Assembly (NCBI GenBank): GCA_963703565.1
Contig: CAVPEW010000034.1
Coordinates: forward strand, 14,143-78,142
Origin: CAVPEW01 sp963703565
Lineage (GTDB): Bacteria; Actinomycetota; Acidimicrobiia; Acidimicrobiales; VFJN01
Length of the DNA stretch: 64,000 nucleotides
Direction: 5' to 3'
Positions within the stretch are counted from its first letter, which is position 1; each line of letters starts with the position of its first letter. Under the pieces are notes generated by a model that made no database searches, had not been told where the DNA came from, and saw only the letters and a list, made by a program, of their open reading frames with translations. The translations under genes were made by a program, and so were the position numbers. Shown piece after piece: positions 1 to 8,621 of this stretch.

Positions 1-25
1 CCGCCAGCCGACGCCGCCCGCCCGG

Positions 26-985
26 GTGCACCCGCCCGAACTCGGCGCCATGGTCGACCGCCTTCGAGCCGACGGTCTCACGTGGCAGGCGGTCGCCGAC
101 GAGGTGGCCGCGGCCTTCCCTGATGCCGGCGGGTTTACTCGTCACGCCGTCGCCGGCCTCCACCGGCGCCGTCACGCGCCTGCGCCCGCATCGTCCCGGC
201 CGGCAGGGCTCAAGCCGCGCACCGTGCTCTACATCCACTCGATCATCCACGCAGCGCTGAAGGACGCCATGCGGTGGAACCGAGTGGCGCGCAACGTCGC
301 CGACGCCGCCATTCCCCCGCCAACCGGCGCGACCAAGCGCGGTCAGCACACGACCTGGACCGGCGACCAGCTCCGCCGCTTCATCGACTTCATCGCCGAG
401 GACCGCTACCTGACGCCGTGGATCTTCCTCGCGACGACCGGCTGCCGCCGCGGCGAGTGCCTCGGCCTTCGCTGGGGCGATCTGGACCTCGACGGGTCCA
501 CGGCGGTCATCTCACGCCAGGTGACATCGATCGACCACACGATCGTCGTCAAGGAGCTGCCCAAGACGAAGCGCGGGCACATGGTCTCGCTCGACTCCAG
601 CACAGTGACCGTGCTCCGTCGGTGGCGAGCGCAGCAGAATGAGGAGAAGCTCCTCGTCGGCCCCGGCTACGCGGACGAGGGCTACGTGTTCTGCAAGCCC
701 GACGGCACCGTGTATGACCCCGACCGCTTCAGCCGGGAGTTCGACCGCAAGCAGGTGCAATTCAATCGGGCGCACGCCGATGATGCGCTACCGAGGCTGA
801 CGCTCCACGGCCTGCGCCACACGTGGGCGACGTTGGCGCTCCACGAGGGCATCGACATCAAGGTCGTCAGCGACCGGCTCAACCACTCGAGCACCTTCGT
901 GACGCGGGAGATCTACACGCACGTCACGCCTCCGATGCAGAGCGACGCCGCCGAGCGCGTAGCGAACTCGATCTTCGGCGGTTGA
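26..985 (+). CDS. tyrosine recombinase (phage-type integrase), possibly 5'-partial
   Basis: Site-specific recombinase that would insert or excise a mobile element at an attachment site. The catalytic domain is complete: Arg in TGCRRGE (about residue 141), a Lys near 182, HGLR with His261/Arg264, His287 in the LNHSS box, and nucleophile Tyr297 in EIYTHV. Core-binding sequence is recognisable only from about residue 62 (KPRTVLYIHS). The first 60 residues do not resemble an integrase arm-binding domain; they read like a helix-turn-helix (GLTWQAVADEVAAAF) and a Pro/Ala linker. The frame is open back to base 1, so GTG 26 may not be the true start. The nearest likely target is the tRNA-Leu gene at 3521-3607. 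Confidence 0.85.
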   Translation: MHPPELGAMVDRLRADGLTWQAVADEVAAAFPDAGGFTRHAVAGLHRRRHAPAPASSRPAGLKPRTVLYIHSIIHAALKDAMRWNRVARNVADAAIPPPTGATKRGQHTTWTGDQLRRFIDFIAEDRYLTPWIFLATTGCRRGECLGLRWGDLDLDGSTAVISRQVTSIDHTIVVKELPKTKRGHMVSLDSSTVTVLRRWRAQQNEEKLLVGPGYADEGYVFCKPDGTVYDPDRFSREFDRKQVQFNRAHADDALPRLTLHGLRHTWATLALHEGIDIKVVSDRLNHSSTFVTREIYTHVTPPMQSDAAERVANSIFGG

Positions 986-1083
986 CCACCGGAATCTGTG
1001 GTTCCCCGTGAGGCCGATTGCTGAGCTTCCGCCGGGTGATCCGCGGGCCGCCGCTCGACGTCCGCCGGGCGTCACTACGGTGC

Positions 1084-2109
1084 ATGTCGATGGGTGACAT
1101 CACGTTCATCGGTCAGCGGGAGCCGGTCGACGAGTACGGCCGAGCCCTCTACGCGGTAGCGCGCTCGATCATCCGGGCGCAGCTCGACCAGCTGACCGCC
1201 GACGACCTCACCGACCTGAACTGCGACCGCGTCGACGTGTCAATGCGGCAACTCGCGAAGGTCTCTCGCCTGGACAGAGACAAAGGCATGAGGGGTGACG
1301 GCTTCGAGTGGGCGGTGCACGAGGCCACTACCGGCGGCGAGCCACGAGTAGTCCAGCTGCTGTCAGACGTGCTGCCTCGACTGTCACCGCGGGCATTCAA
1401 GGGAATGGGCTCGCCGACGTCCCTGCTCTTTGGCTACGAGCGCGCGAAGTACCTCGGCTTCCTCGACGCCGTTGTGGACAACGCGGGGGGCGACGCTCTG
1501 CTCCTTCCAGACGGCAACCAGGGCCGGCCCTTCTACTTCGGGCCGTGGGTCACGCTGGCCGCGAAGGGCGAGCGGGCAGAGCCGCAGCTGCGCCCGCGCA
1601 TCAAGAAGGTGTGGAAGACCGATCTGTTCCTGTCCTCACAGGATTCCTGGCGCTACGTAGCAGCCACGGTGAAGAGCAACTGGAAGCTGCTTGAGGCCGG
1701 ACCAGGTCTCCGTGTTGGCATCGTTCCGGAAGCCAAGGACCTTCGTCCGGGAGTGCGTTACAAGGACGGTCTGTGGCTTGCCGTGTTGCCTGATCCGGAC
1801 GGCTTCATGGGCCTCTTCAACGACGCGTACTGGTCGGTCGCCGCGTCTGTGTGCACGCTCGGCAAGCACGTGCGACCGCCCTACTACATGAAACCAACGG
1901 CAAAGGGTGAGCGACTGCAAGCGCAGCTCGAGAGGTATCCGACGGCGAAGGTCATCGACATCGAAGGCGCCCTCAACGAGGCCGCCCAGCAAGATCTCGT
2001 CGCGGTAGAACACACCCTCGTGTCGGTCCAAGCTCCAGAGTGGCTTCATATCAACGAGACGCGCACGCCCGTGATCGCAGCCAAGCCAAGTTTCGAGCCT
2101 CTGGACTAG
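1084..2109 (+). CDS. hypothetical protein, possible PD-(D/E)XK-like nuclease fold
   Basis: No family recognised with confidence; 341 residues from ATG 1084. A TTG 66 bases upstream is possible, but the added residues look like noncoding read-through, and neither start has a clear ribosome site. The middle holds Asp in KTDLFLSS followed after about 12 residues by a hydrophobic strand ending in TVKSN, then GLRVGIVPE and a conserved-looking stretch LPDPDGFMGLFNDAY. Asp plus a strand ending in x-Lys resembles the PD-(D/E)XK nuclease core, with Thr in the variable acidic position; this is inference only. It lies between the integrase and a convergent TIGR02391/DUF5343 pair, so an island or defence-type role is plausible but unproven. 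Codon use looks more mixed than in the core genes. Confidence 0.7.
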   Translation: MSMGDITFIGQREPVDEYGRALYAVARSIIRAQLDQLTADDLTDLNCDRVDVSMRQLAKVSRLDRDKGMRGDGFEWAVHEATTGGEPRVVQLLSDVLPRLSPRAFKGMGSPTSLLFGYERAKYLGFLDAVVDNAGGDALLLPDGNQGRPFYFGPWVTLAAKGERAEPQLRPRIKKVWKTDLFLSSQDSWRYVAATVKSNWKLLEAGPGLRVGIVPEAKDLRPGVRYKDGLWLAVLPDPDGFMGLFNDAYWSVAASVCTLGKHVRPPYYMKPTAKGERLQAQLERYPTAKVIDIEGALNEAAQQDLVAVEHTLVSVQAPEWLHINETRTPVIAAKPSFEPLD

Positions 2110-2149
2110 CGCCGCGCTAGACGTCCCACGACCGCTCGCACGATCCGCC

Positions 2150-2695
2150 TCATGGGACCTTTCGCCGACGGGTCCGCGTCGCCGCCTTCGTAGTCGCGAT
2201 GAGGGCGTCGATCGTTTCGAGCATCATGAGCGCGCGGGCCGGCTCGTCGTCGATCAAGGAGTGAGCCCTCGGGTTTCGCCATGCGCCGACGACGCCTTGG
2301 CACAGGTGCATGTGTCCACGCTGCTCGCTCTCATCGCTCTTGATCCTACCTGCGTTCACCCGGAGCAGTGGTGCGTTCGGAGAGAACGCCACCGTCATCA
2401 ACGCGTCCCCGTCTTCCGTCCGTCCGGTCCGGCCCCGAACGCATTCGTTCAAGGCCTTCACCCCCGCCTCGACCGCATCTGCGTAGTGGGTCGACACGAA
2501 GCGGGACCGCGTCGCTGCTCGCAGATCCGGGTCGGCTACTCGGCGGTCGAACTCGGCGAGCAGATCGTCCCTCGGGGGGAGGACCTCCGGGGCAGCCGCC
2601 GTCGCTTGGTCGTGCGGCTGGGAGAACTCGGCAAGGTCTCCCGCCAACCGCCGCGCGATCCCGATCAGTCTCTCGCCGCCCGTCATGCGAGTCAC
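2150..2695 (-). CDS. TIGR02391 (Ymh-like) family protein
   Basis: 181 residues. The C-terminal half matches the TIGR02391/Hypoth_Ymh pattern: RFVSTHYADAVEAGVKALNE at about 65-84, AFSPNAPLLRVN at 103-114, and the hallmark GAWRNPRAH near 137-145 followed by helices. Family function is unknown to me; members are common in prophages and defence-type islands and share the Arg/Asn-rich RNPRAH box. The start ATG overlaps the stop of the DUF5343 gene by four bases (ATGA), so the two are translationally coupled and probably form one unit read from a promoter beside the tRNA gene. It converges with the nuclease-like gene. Ends in a basic tail (TRTRRRKVP). Confidence 0.8.
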   Translation of the reverse strand: MTRMTGGERLIGIARRLAGDLAEFSQPHDQATAAAPEVLPPRDDLLAEFDRRVADPDLRAATRSRFVSTHYADAVEAGVKALNECVRGRTGRTEDGDALMTVAFSPNAPLLRVNAGRIKSDESEQRGHMHLCQGVVGAWRNPRAHSLIDDEPARALMMLETIDALIATTKAATRTRRRKVP

Positions 2696-3366
2696 TGCTT
2701 GTACAAGTGCCTCGCCATGCTCTCGAAGATCTGATCAATCTGCTCGGCCGAAGCATCCGCAGGAATGTGGATCTGGATATCGAGATGCACGTTCGGCCCC
2801 GCGCCGGGGGTCTGCTTCGACGGCTCCGGAGTGACGATCGCCGGCGGGTCGGGTGGCGTCGAGGTCGTCCTTGTTGTCGGAGCTGCCGCCTTCTTCGCTG
2901 GCGTCTTCTTCGTCGTCGCCTTCTTTGGCTCGGTCGCCACCGTGTCGGGCACTTGCTTGCTGGCGATCATCACGTAGGTCGCCGCCATCTGCCGAGAGTT
3001 CGACCCGCCGAAGCCCTTGTGGTCAAACCAGGTCTTGACGAGCTGAGGGTCCGGCGCACCCGACCCGTCCGCAAGGGCCGACAAGTCGGCGGGATAGATC
3101 TCGTCGAGGATCTCCTGACACGCGTCCGCGTAAGAGGCGTCGACCCGCCACTTGTTGCCCCGCGCGGTGAGCGCGCCATCCTCGTCGATCAAGCCCAGCT
3201 TCCGCATCGGGCTCACGGTGTTGTCGCGCGCGCTCTCTGGACTGGCCATGCCCATCAAGGCTGCGACCGTCGACGGCGTGAACTTCGTTGAGGGGGCGGC
3301 CGCCGCGCGGGAGCGAAGTGCTCGCCACGCCTTTGTGGTGACCTTCGGATAACCATTCGATGCCAT
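2692..3366 (-). CDS. DUF5343 domain protein with Lys/Ala/Thr linker
   Basis: 224 residues. Residues about 5-140 resemble DUF5343: a YPK..TKAWRALRSR start, a winged-helix-like segment with MRKLGLIDEDGALTARG (55-70), then YPADLSAL and a C-terminal helical part (RQMAATYVMIAS). A low-complexity Lys/Ala/Thr/Pro linker (about 147-190) leads to a compact tail, VHLDIQIHIPADASAEQIDQ, ending in SMARHLYKQ. That tail recurs, from memory, in other DUF5343 proteins and may be an interaction segment. The sequence suggests a DNA-binding or regulatory partner for the downstream TIGR02391 protein; this is inference. GGAGG lies at 3372-3376 before ATG 3366. Confidence 0.75.
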   Translation of the reverse strand: MASNGYPKVTTKAWRALRSRAAAAPSTKFTPSTVAALMGMASPESARDNTVSPMRKLGLIDEDGALTARGNKWRVDASYADACQEILDEIYPADLSALADGSGAPDPQLVKTWFDHKGFGGSNSRQMAATYVMIASKQVPDTVATEPKKATTKKTPAKKAAAPTTRTTSTPPDPPAIVTPEPSKQTPGAGPNVHLDIQIHIPADASAEQIDQIFESMARHLYKQ

Positions 3367-3414
3367 GCGTGCCTCCGCCCGCGCGAACTACATCGATGAG
3401 ATTACCCGCGCCGT

Positions 3415-3442
3415 GTAACAGTCCACAGAGGGTTGCTGACAA
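3415..3442 (-). promoter_or_regulatory. candidate promoter for the DUF5343-TIGR02391 pair
   Basis: On the minus strand TTGTCA (3442-3437) is followed after 16 bases by TGTTAC (3420-3415). The -35 matches the consensus at five of six positions and the -10 at three, giving a start near 3408, about 40 bases upstream of ATG 3366. It sits in the only AT-richer stretch of the 154-base gap between the tRNA and the gene. Pattern match only. Confidence 0.4.
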
Positions 3443-3520
3443 ATCGCGGACAAACGGCCTCTGGAGCCCGCTCGCCGGCCTCGCCGCACCGCCCTGACCA
3501 GCACCTTCGCGCTGATCCTG

Positions 3521-3607
3521 TGGTGTCGGAGGGGGGACTTGAACCCCCACGCCCTTGCGGGCACCAGCCCCTCAAGCTGGCGCGTCTGCCTATTCCGCCA
3601 CTCCGAC
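3521..3607 (-). tRNA. tRNA-Leu(GAG)
   Basis: Reads 5'-GTCGGAG...CTCCGAC-A-CCA on the minus strand, with CCA encoded at 3523-3521. The acceptor stem pairs over seven bases. The anticodon stem CCAGC/GCTGG encloses loop TTGAGGG, giving anticodon GAG (leucine). A long variable arm (GTGCCCGCAAGGGCGT region) and the T-arm GGGGGTTCAAGTCCCCC are as expected for a class II leucine tRNA. The gene end faces the accessory island, which is the usual geometry for integration into a tRNA 3' end. No second copy of the tRNA 3' end was seen in 1-3520. Confidence 0.95.
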
Positions 3608-3656
3608 GTGGACCGATGAAGGTAGCACGCACCTCCGGCGGGCCTGTGTGGGTCGG

Positions 3657-5235
3657 TCAGGGGGCGACGCGCAGCGAGGCGGTCGAGAAGGTGCCGTCCA
3701 GACGGTGCCGCAGCCCTTCGACCCGCTCCGACACGACGGCCTGCACCCGGTACTGCGCGAGCGGGACCACGACCGCCTGGGCGAGCGCCTCGCGCTCGGC
3801 CGTCGCCCACGCCTCGGCTGCCGTGTCGCCCTCGGCTCCTCGCGCCGCGGCGAGCGCACCGTTGACCGAGTTCGAGGCCAGGCCGGTCACGTTGTCGGCG
3901 CTCGAGGAGCGCAGCAGCGGATCCAGGTACGCGCCGGGCGAGGGATACAGGCCGATCCAACCGAAGCTGAACAGCACCGCCTCGCGCTGCGCCACGCGGC
4001 GACGAAACGCGGCCCGCTGCTCCGCGTGGACCTCGGTGGGTATGCCCACCTCGTCGAGCTGCGCGGCGAGCAGCCGGGCCAGGGTCCGCTGATCGGTCGA
4101 CTCGTCCACGTCGATCCGGACCGTCGGCACCGCCTTGTCCGGATAGGCCGCGGCCAGCAGCGCGCGGGCCCGGGCCAGGTCGCGCCCACCGCAGCGGTCT
4201 GCGCACGTTTCGGCCTGCCGGGCGGGCACCCCGTCGGGCACGATCGTGGTGGCCGGCTCGGCGAGCGTGGCGTACACCTGGGCCACGAGCTCGTCACGAT
4301 CCACCGCGGCGGCGATCGCCTGGCGCAGCTCGACGCGGGCCAGGGTCGGGTCCGAGGCGTTGAGCACGAGGAACGCCTCCGACGCCGAGCGCGCGGTGAG
4401 GACCCGGTAGACCCCCGAGCGAGCCGTGGCCAGCGCTGCGCCGGGCACGATCGCCCAGTCGGCCTCGCCGTCTCCGACTGCCCCATAGGCGGCGTCGGAG
4501 TCTTCGAGCTCTCGCACCCGGATCCGCTCGGGACCCCTCACCCCCGAGCGGCGCTGCAGGTTCAGGCCCGAGGTGTTGGTGTCGCTGACCGCGTAGTCGC
4601 CGCTGGCCCCCTCGGGCCGGCCGTGGGCGCGCAGCCGGGCCACTCCGTACAGCGGGCTCGCCAGCAGCGCCGGGAAGCTCGCTCATCGGCTCGCGCAGCT
4701 CGATGCGCACGGCCCGGGGATCGTCGTGGGGCACGGTGACGCCCGACAGGTGCTCCTCCTGGCCCCCCGCCACCTCGGCGTAGCCCTCGACGACCTCGAG
4801 GCGGTTGGCGGCCAGGGAGCCCTCACCGCCCCGGGCCACGTGATCGAGCATCACCACCACGTCGCGGGCGGTGACGGGATCCCCGTCGACCCAGGTGGCG
4901 TCGGGGTCGAGCTCGAAGCGGAACGCGCTGCGGTCGCGGTTGGCGTTCCACGAGCGCGCCAACGCGGGTTCGGGGGCCCCGTCGGCGCCGATGGTTGTCA
5001 GGCTCTCGTAGAGCAGGTCGACGACCTGCATCTGACCCGGGTCGGCCGGGTTCACCGCGGAGGGGTCGAGCTGGGCATCGCCGCCCAGGGCCAGGGTGAA
5101 CGGCTCGGCGGCCGAGTCGGCGTCGGTGCGTTCCTCGGTGCAGGCCGCCGCGGCCGCGATCGTCACCACGGCGAGGACCGCGCCCAGGCGGCAAGGCCAC
5201 CTCCGAGCGCGGCCAGCGCTCCCGCGCGCCGGCAC
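3657..5235 (-). CDS. family 5 extracellular solute-binding lipoprotein (one frameshift)
   Basis: Peptide-type ABC substrate-binding protein, exported and lipid-anchored. GTG 5235 starts a signal sequence with a lipobox-like AAAAAC near residue 31. SBP_bac_5 features follow: LALGGDAQLDPSAVNP, then YESLTTIG, then WVDGDPVTARDVV. The frame breaks at GAAGCTC (4674-4680): removing one base gives SELPALLASPLYGVARL and continues to the stop at 3657, about 525 residues in total, normal for the family. It starts 5 bases after secG ends and lies 105 bases plus secG beyond the opp genes. It may be a second receptor for that transporter. The insertion looks like a sequencing error. Confidence 0.8.
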
Positions 5236-5239
5236 CCGC

Positions 5240-5470
5240 TCAGTCCAACAGGAAGGCGAGGCCTACCGTGTTGAGCACGAAGGCGAGGGCGACCACGATC
5301 GTGATCCGGTCGAGGTTGCGCTCCGCGGCTGCCGAACCCAGCGCGGCCGAGCCCGTCGAGCCTCCGAACATGTCGGACAGGCCGCCGCCCTTGCCGCTGT
5401 GGAGCAGCACCAGGAAGACCAGCAACCCGCCGGTCACGAACTGCACCGCGACGGACAATCCCGTGATCAC
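5240..5470 (-). CDS. secG: SecG, protein translocase subunit
   Basis: 76 residues. SecG is the small third subunit of the SecYEG channel in the cytoplasmic membrane. Two hydrophobic segments (about 5-22 and 54-73) flank the typical cytoplasmic loop HSGKGGGLSDMFGG. The length is normal for an actinobacterial SecG. GTG 5470 is preceded by a strong purine-rich ribosome site (GGAGCGGAGA). In most Actinobacteria secG directly follows tpiA; here the five-gene opp cassette separates them. Confidence 0.92.
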   Translation of the reverse strand: MITGLSVAVQFVTGGLLVFLVLLHSGKGGGLSDMFGGSTGSAALGSAAAERNLDRITIVVALAFVLNTVGLAFLLD

Positions 5471-5575
5471 TCTCCGCTCCTCCAGGTCGTGCCGGGCCCG
5501 GCGAGGCTACCAGCGCGGCGACGCGCCGCCCCGAGCGCCCGCTGCCACACCCGTCCGGGCCGGGTCGGGTCCGGC

Positions 5576-6604
5576 TCAGGTGCCGGGCAGGAAGTGGCAG
5601 GCCACCGGGTGGCCGGCGCCGTCGTGCGCCTCCAGGGCCGGTTCGAGCTGTGAGCACGCCGATGTGTCGCTGCCCGCCGCGTCGAGCTCGGCCTTGCGCC
5701 AGCACCGGGTGCGGAACCGGCAACCCGAGGGCGGATCCGCGGGGCTGGGCAGGTCGCCTTGGAGCAGGATGCGCCGGCGCGTGCGCTCCGTGACCGGATC
5801 GGGCACCGGGATGGCCGACAGCAGCGCCCGGGTGTAGGGGTGCGCCGGGTGCTGGTAGAGCTCCTCCTTGGGGCCCTCCTCGACGATCTTGCCCAGGTAC
5901 ATCACCGCCACCCGGTCGGCGATGTGGCGCACCACGGACAGGTCGTGGGCGATGAACAGGTAGGCCAGTCCCAACTCGTCGCGCAGGCGCCCGAGCAGGT
6001 TGACGATCCCCGCCTGGATCGACACGTCGAGCGCCGACACCGGCTCGTCGAGCACGATCAGCTCCGGCTCGAGCGCCAGGGCGCGGGCGATGCCGACCCG
6101 TTGGCGCTGCCCGCCGGAGAACTCGTGGGGGAACCGGTTGGCGTGCTCGGGCGACAGGCCGACCAGGGTGAGCAGCTCCTGGACCCGTTCGCGGCAGCGC
6201 GCGGCATTCCAGCCGAAGTGGACCTTGAGCGGCTCGGCGAGGGCGGTGCCGACCTGCATCCTGGGGTTGAGGGACGCGTAGGGGTCCTGGAACACGATCT
6301 GGAACCGACGCCGGGCCTCCGACAGCGCCTTGCCACGCAGCGGGCTGATGGGCACCCCGTCGAACTCCACCGTGCCCGACGTCGGGCGGATCAGGTTCAA
6401 CAGCAGGCGGCCCGTGGTGGACTTGCCGCAGCCGGATTCGCCAACGAGGCCCAGCGTCTCGCCTCGCCCGACGCTGAGGCTGACGCCGGCCACAGCCGAC
6501 ACGCGGCCCACAGCGCGGCCCAGCACGCCGCCGCGCACGGGGAAGTCCTTGACCAGGTCGCGTGCCACTACCAGGGGCTCGTCGACCGGCGCCGCGGTGC
6601 TCAC
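5576..6604 (-). CDS. oligopeptide/dipeptide ABC transporter ATPase, OppF/DppF type
   Basis: ATP-hydrolysing subunit, 342 residues, working with the OppD-like partner. Walker A GESGCGKS, Q-loop FQDPYASLNPR, signature SGGQRQR, Walker B LIVLDEPVSALD and the switch His in FIAHDLSVV are all present. The C-terminal oligo_HPY region has the usual Cys cluster (SGCRFRTRCWRK). GTG 6604 was chosen because it overlaps the oppD-like stop as GTGA and begins just before the ABC domain. The longer open frame upstream runs through the previous gene and is not coding. Substrate cannot be told from sequence. Confidence 0.92.
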   Translation of the reverse strand: MSTAAPVDEPLVVARDLVKDFPVRGGVLGRAVGRVSAVAGVSLSVGRGETLGLVGESGCGKSTTGRLLLNLIRPTSGTVEFDGVPISPLRGKALSEARRRFQIVFQDPYASLNPRMQVGTALAEPLKVHFGWNAARCRERVQELLTLVGLSPEHANRFPHEFSGGQRQRVGIARALALEPELIVLDEPVSALDVSIQAGIVNLLGRLRDELGLAYLFIAHDLSVVRHIADRVAVMYLGKIVEEGPKEELYQHPAHPYTRALLSAIPVPDPVTERTRRRILLQGDLPSPADPPSGCRFRTRCWRKAELDAAGSDTSACSQLEPALEAHDGAGHPVACHFLPGT

Positions 6605-7689
6605 TCCGCCACCTCGTCGACGACGACCGAGTCGCCACCGTCGGACTCCCGCGAGGCCGCCAGGTCCTCGACGTCGACCTCGCCGACCTCCTCGGCGAAG
6701 TGGCAGGCCGCCAGGTGGCTGTCGCCGTCGACGAGGCGCAGGGCGGGTACCTCGGTGTCGCACAGGCCGGGCACGCGAGCGAAGCGACAGCGGGGGTGGA
6801 ACGCGCAGCCCGGCGGCTTGCGGATCAGCGACGGCGGTGTTCCCGGGATGGGCACCAGGGGTCGACCCATGTCGTCATCCATGCGGGGCAGGCTGGCCAG
6901 CAGCCCGAGCGTGTAGGGGTGGCGGTGACCGTAGAAGACCTCGTCGGTGGTGCCCTGCTCGGCCTGGCGACCGGCGTACATCACCATCACCCGGTCGGCG
7001 ACGCCCGCGACCACGCCCAGGTCGTGGGTGATCAGCATCATCGCCGAGTCGATCTCGTCCTTGATCTCGATCAGCACCTCGAGCACCTGGGCCTGCACTG
7101 TCACGTCGAGCGCGGTGGTGGGCTCGTCGGCGATGAGCAGGTCCGGCTTGCAGCAGATCGCCATCGCGATCATCGCGCGCTGGCGCATCCCGCCCGAGAA
7201 CTCGTGGGGGTACATCCGGGCCCGCTCGCCTGGTTCGGGTATGCCGACCAGGTCGAGCATCTCCACCGCGCGCCGCATGGCGGACCGACGGTCGAGGCCT
7301 TCGTGGATCCGCGCCATCTCGGCGACCTGGCGCCCCACGGTGTGCACCGGGTTCAGCGCGGTGAGCGGATCCTGGAAGATCATGGCGATCTGCCCCCCGC
7401 GGATGCGGCGCCGGTCGCCCTCGCGCATGGTGAGCAGGTCTTCGCCCTTCCACCAGATCGAGCCGGACTCGACCACGATCTCGGGCATCAGCCCCATGAT
7501 CGTCATGGCGGTCACCGACTTGCCCGAGCCGGACTCGCCCACCACGGCGAACACCTCGCCTCGGCCGATGTCGAAGCTGACACCGTCCACGGCGCGCACG
7601 GTCCCGTCATCGGTCACGAAGCCCGCGCGCAGGTCCCGCACCGACAGGAGGGTCCGGTCGCCCGGAGCGGAGGAGGCGATGGAGCTCAC
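6601..7689 (-). CDS. oligopeptide/dipeptide ABC transporter ATPase, OppD/DppD type
   Basis: 362-residue ATPase of the peptide importer. Walker A GESGSGKS, FQDPLTALNP Q-loop, signature SGGMRQR, Walker B LLIADEPTTALD and ITHDLGVV H-loop are intact. The oligo_HPY tail carries GCAFHPRCRF and a further Cys (GLCDTE). GTG 7689 overlaps the OppC stop (GTGA) and gives the expected N-terminus (SIASSAPGDRTLLSVRDL). The acidic C-terminal extension (EEVGEVDVEDL...) is longer than in most homologues. Dimerises with the OppF-like subunit below the permeases. Confidence 0.92.
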   Translation of the reverse strand: MSSIASSAPGDRTLLSVRDLRAGFVTDDGTVRAVDGVSFDIGRGEVFAVVGESGSGKSVTAMTIMGLMPEIVVESGSIWWKGEDLLTMREGDRRRIRGGQIAMIFQDPLTALNPVHTVGRQVAEMARIHEGLDRRSAMRRAVEMLDLVGIPEPGERARMYPHEFSGGMRQRAMIAMAICCKPDLLIADEPTTALDVTVQAQVLEVLIEIKDEIDSAMMLITHDLGVVAGVADRVMVMYAGRQAEQGTTDEVFYGHRHPYTLGLLASLPRMDDDMGRPLVPIPGTPPSLIRKPPGCAFHPRCRFARVPGLCDTEVPALRLVDGDSHLAACHFAEEVGEVDVEDLAASRESDGGDSVVVDEVAE

Positions 7690-8621
7690 TTGAGCTTGGG
7701 GTCCAGCGCGTCGCGCAGGCCGTCGCCGATGAACACGAAGCACAGCACGGTGATGAAGATCGCCCCGCCCGGGAACAGGAGCAGGTGGGGGGCGTTGGTT
7801 AGCTGACCGGCCCCGTCGGCGACCATCAGCCCCCAGGCCGGCGTGGGGAACTGGGGCCCGACCCCCAGGAACGACAGGGCCGCCTCGCTGAGGATGACGC
7901 TGCCGACGGTCACGGTGCCGTACACGATGATCGGTTGCAGGGCGTTGGGCAGGATGTGGCGGAACATGATCCGCCGGCGCGAGTACCCGAGAGCCTGGGC
8001 GGCTTCGACGTACTCGAGCTGCTTGAGGGACAGGAAGCTCGCCCGCACGATGCGGCACACGCCCAGCCATCCGGTCAACCCGAGCACGAGGATGATCGCG
8101 TTCTCGCTGCGGCCGAACACGGTCGCGATCGCGATCGCCAGGACGATGTAGGGCACGGCGAGCAGCACATCGGTGAGGCGCATCACCACGGTGTCGAGCA
8201 GGCCGCCGAAGTATCCCGCGACCGAGCCGAGGAACAGTCCGACGCCGAGCGACAGCGCTGTGGCCAGCACGCCGATCCGCAACGACACGCGCGCGCCGTA
8301 GACGACGCGGGAGAACACGTCGTAGCCGGCGATGTCGGTGCCGAAGCGGTGGTCACCGAACAGGTCGGGGCTCAGGCGGGACTGGCCCGACGCCCGCTCG
8401 TCGAACCCGTAGGGAGCGATCAGCGGGGCGAAGATCGCCATCAGCACCAGCAGGATCAACACGACCAGGCCCACCATCGCGAGCCGGTTGCGCCGAAAGC
8501 GCCGCCACACGTCGGCGCGCATCGGGCGAGCCAGGCCCAGCTCCGCGCCGGGGTCGGTCAGACCAGGGCCGGTCGCGACGCCGAACCCGGCGCCACCGGC
8601 GTCGGGTTCGACGAGGGTCAC
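7686..8621 (-). CDS. oligopeptide/dipeptide ABC transporter permease, OppC/DppC type
   Basis: 311-residue inner-membrane permease. The N-terminal cytoplasmic stretch ends at WRRFRRNRLAMVGL, the OppC N-terminal signature. Six hydrophobic segments follow, with the EAA loop EAAQALGYSRRRIMFRHILP that docks on the ATPases. GTG 8621 overlaps the OppB stop as GTGA. The conserved end (FIGDGLRDALDPKLK) is complete. Pairs with the OppB-like permease to form the channel. Confidence 0.92.
   Translation of the reverse strand: MTLVEPDAGGAGFGVATGPGLTDPGAELGLARPMRADVWRRFRRNRLAMVGLVVLILLVLMAIFAPLIAPYGFDERASGQSRLSPDLFGDHRFGTDIAGYDVFSRVVYGARVSLRIGVLATALSLGVGLFLGSVAGYFGGLLDTVVMRLTDVLLAVPYIVLAIAIATVFGRSENAIILVLGLTGWLGVCRIVRASFLSLKQLEYVEAAQALGYSRRRIMFRHILPNALQPIIVYGTVTVGSVILSEAALSFLGVGPQFPTPAWGLMVADGAGQLTNAPHLLLFPGGAIFITVLCFVFIGDGLRDALDPKLK

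Noticed and set aside
1..3520. Direct repeat of the tRNA-Leu 3' end marking the other island boundary
   Set aside because: No matching copy was found in the window; it may lie to the left of base 1.
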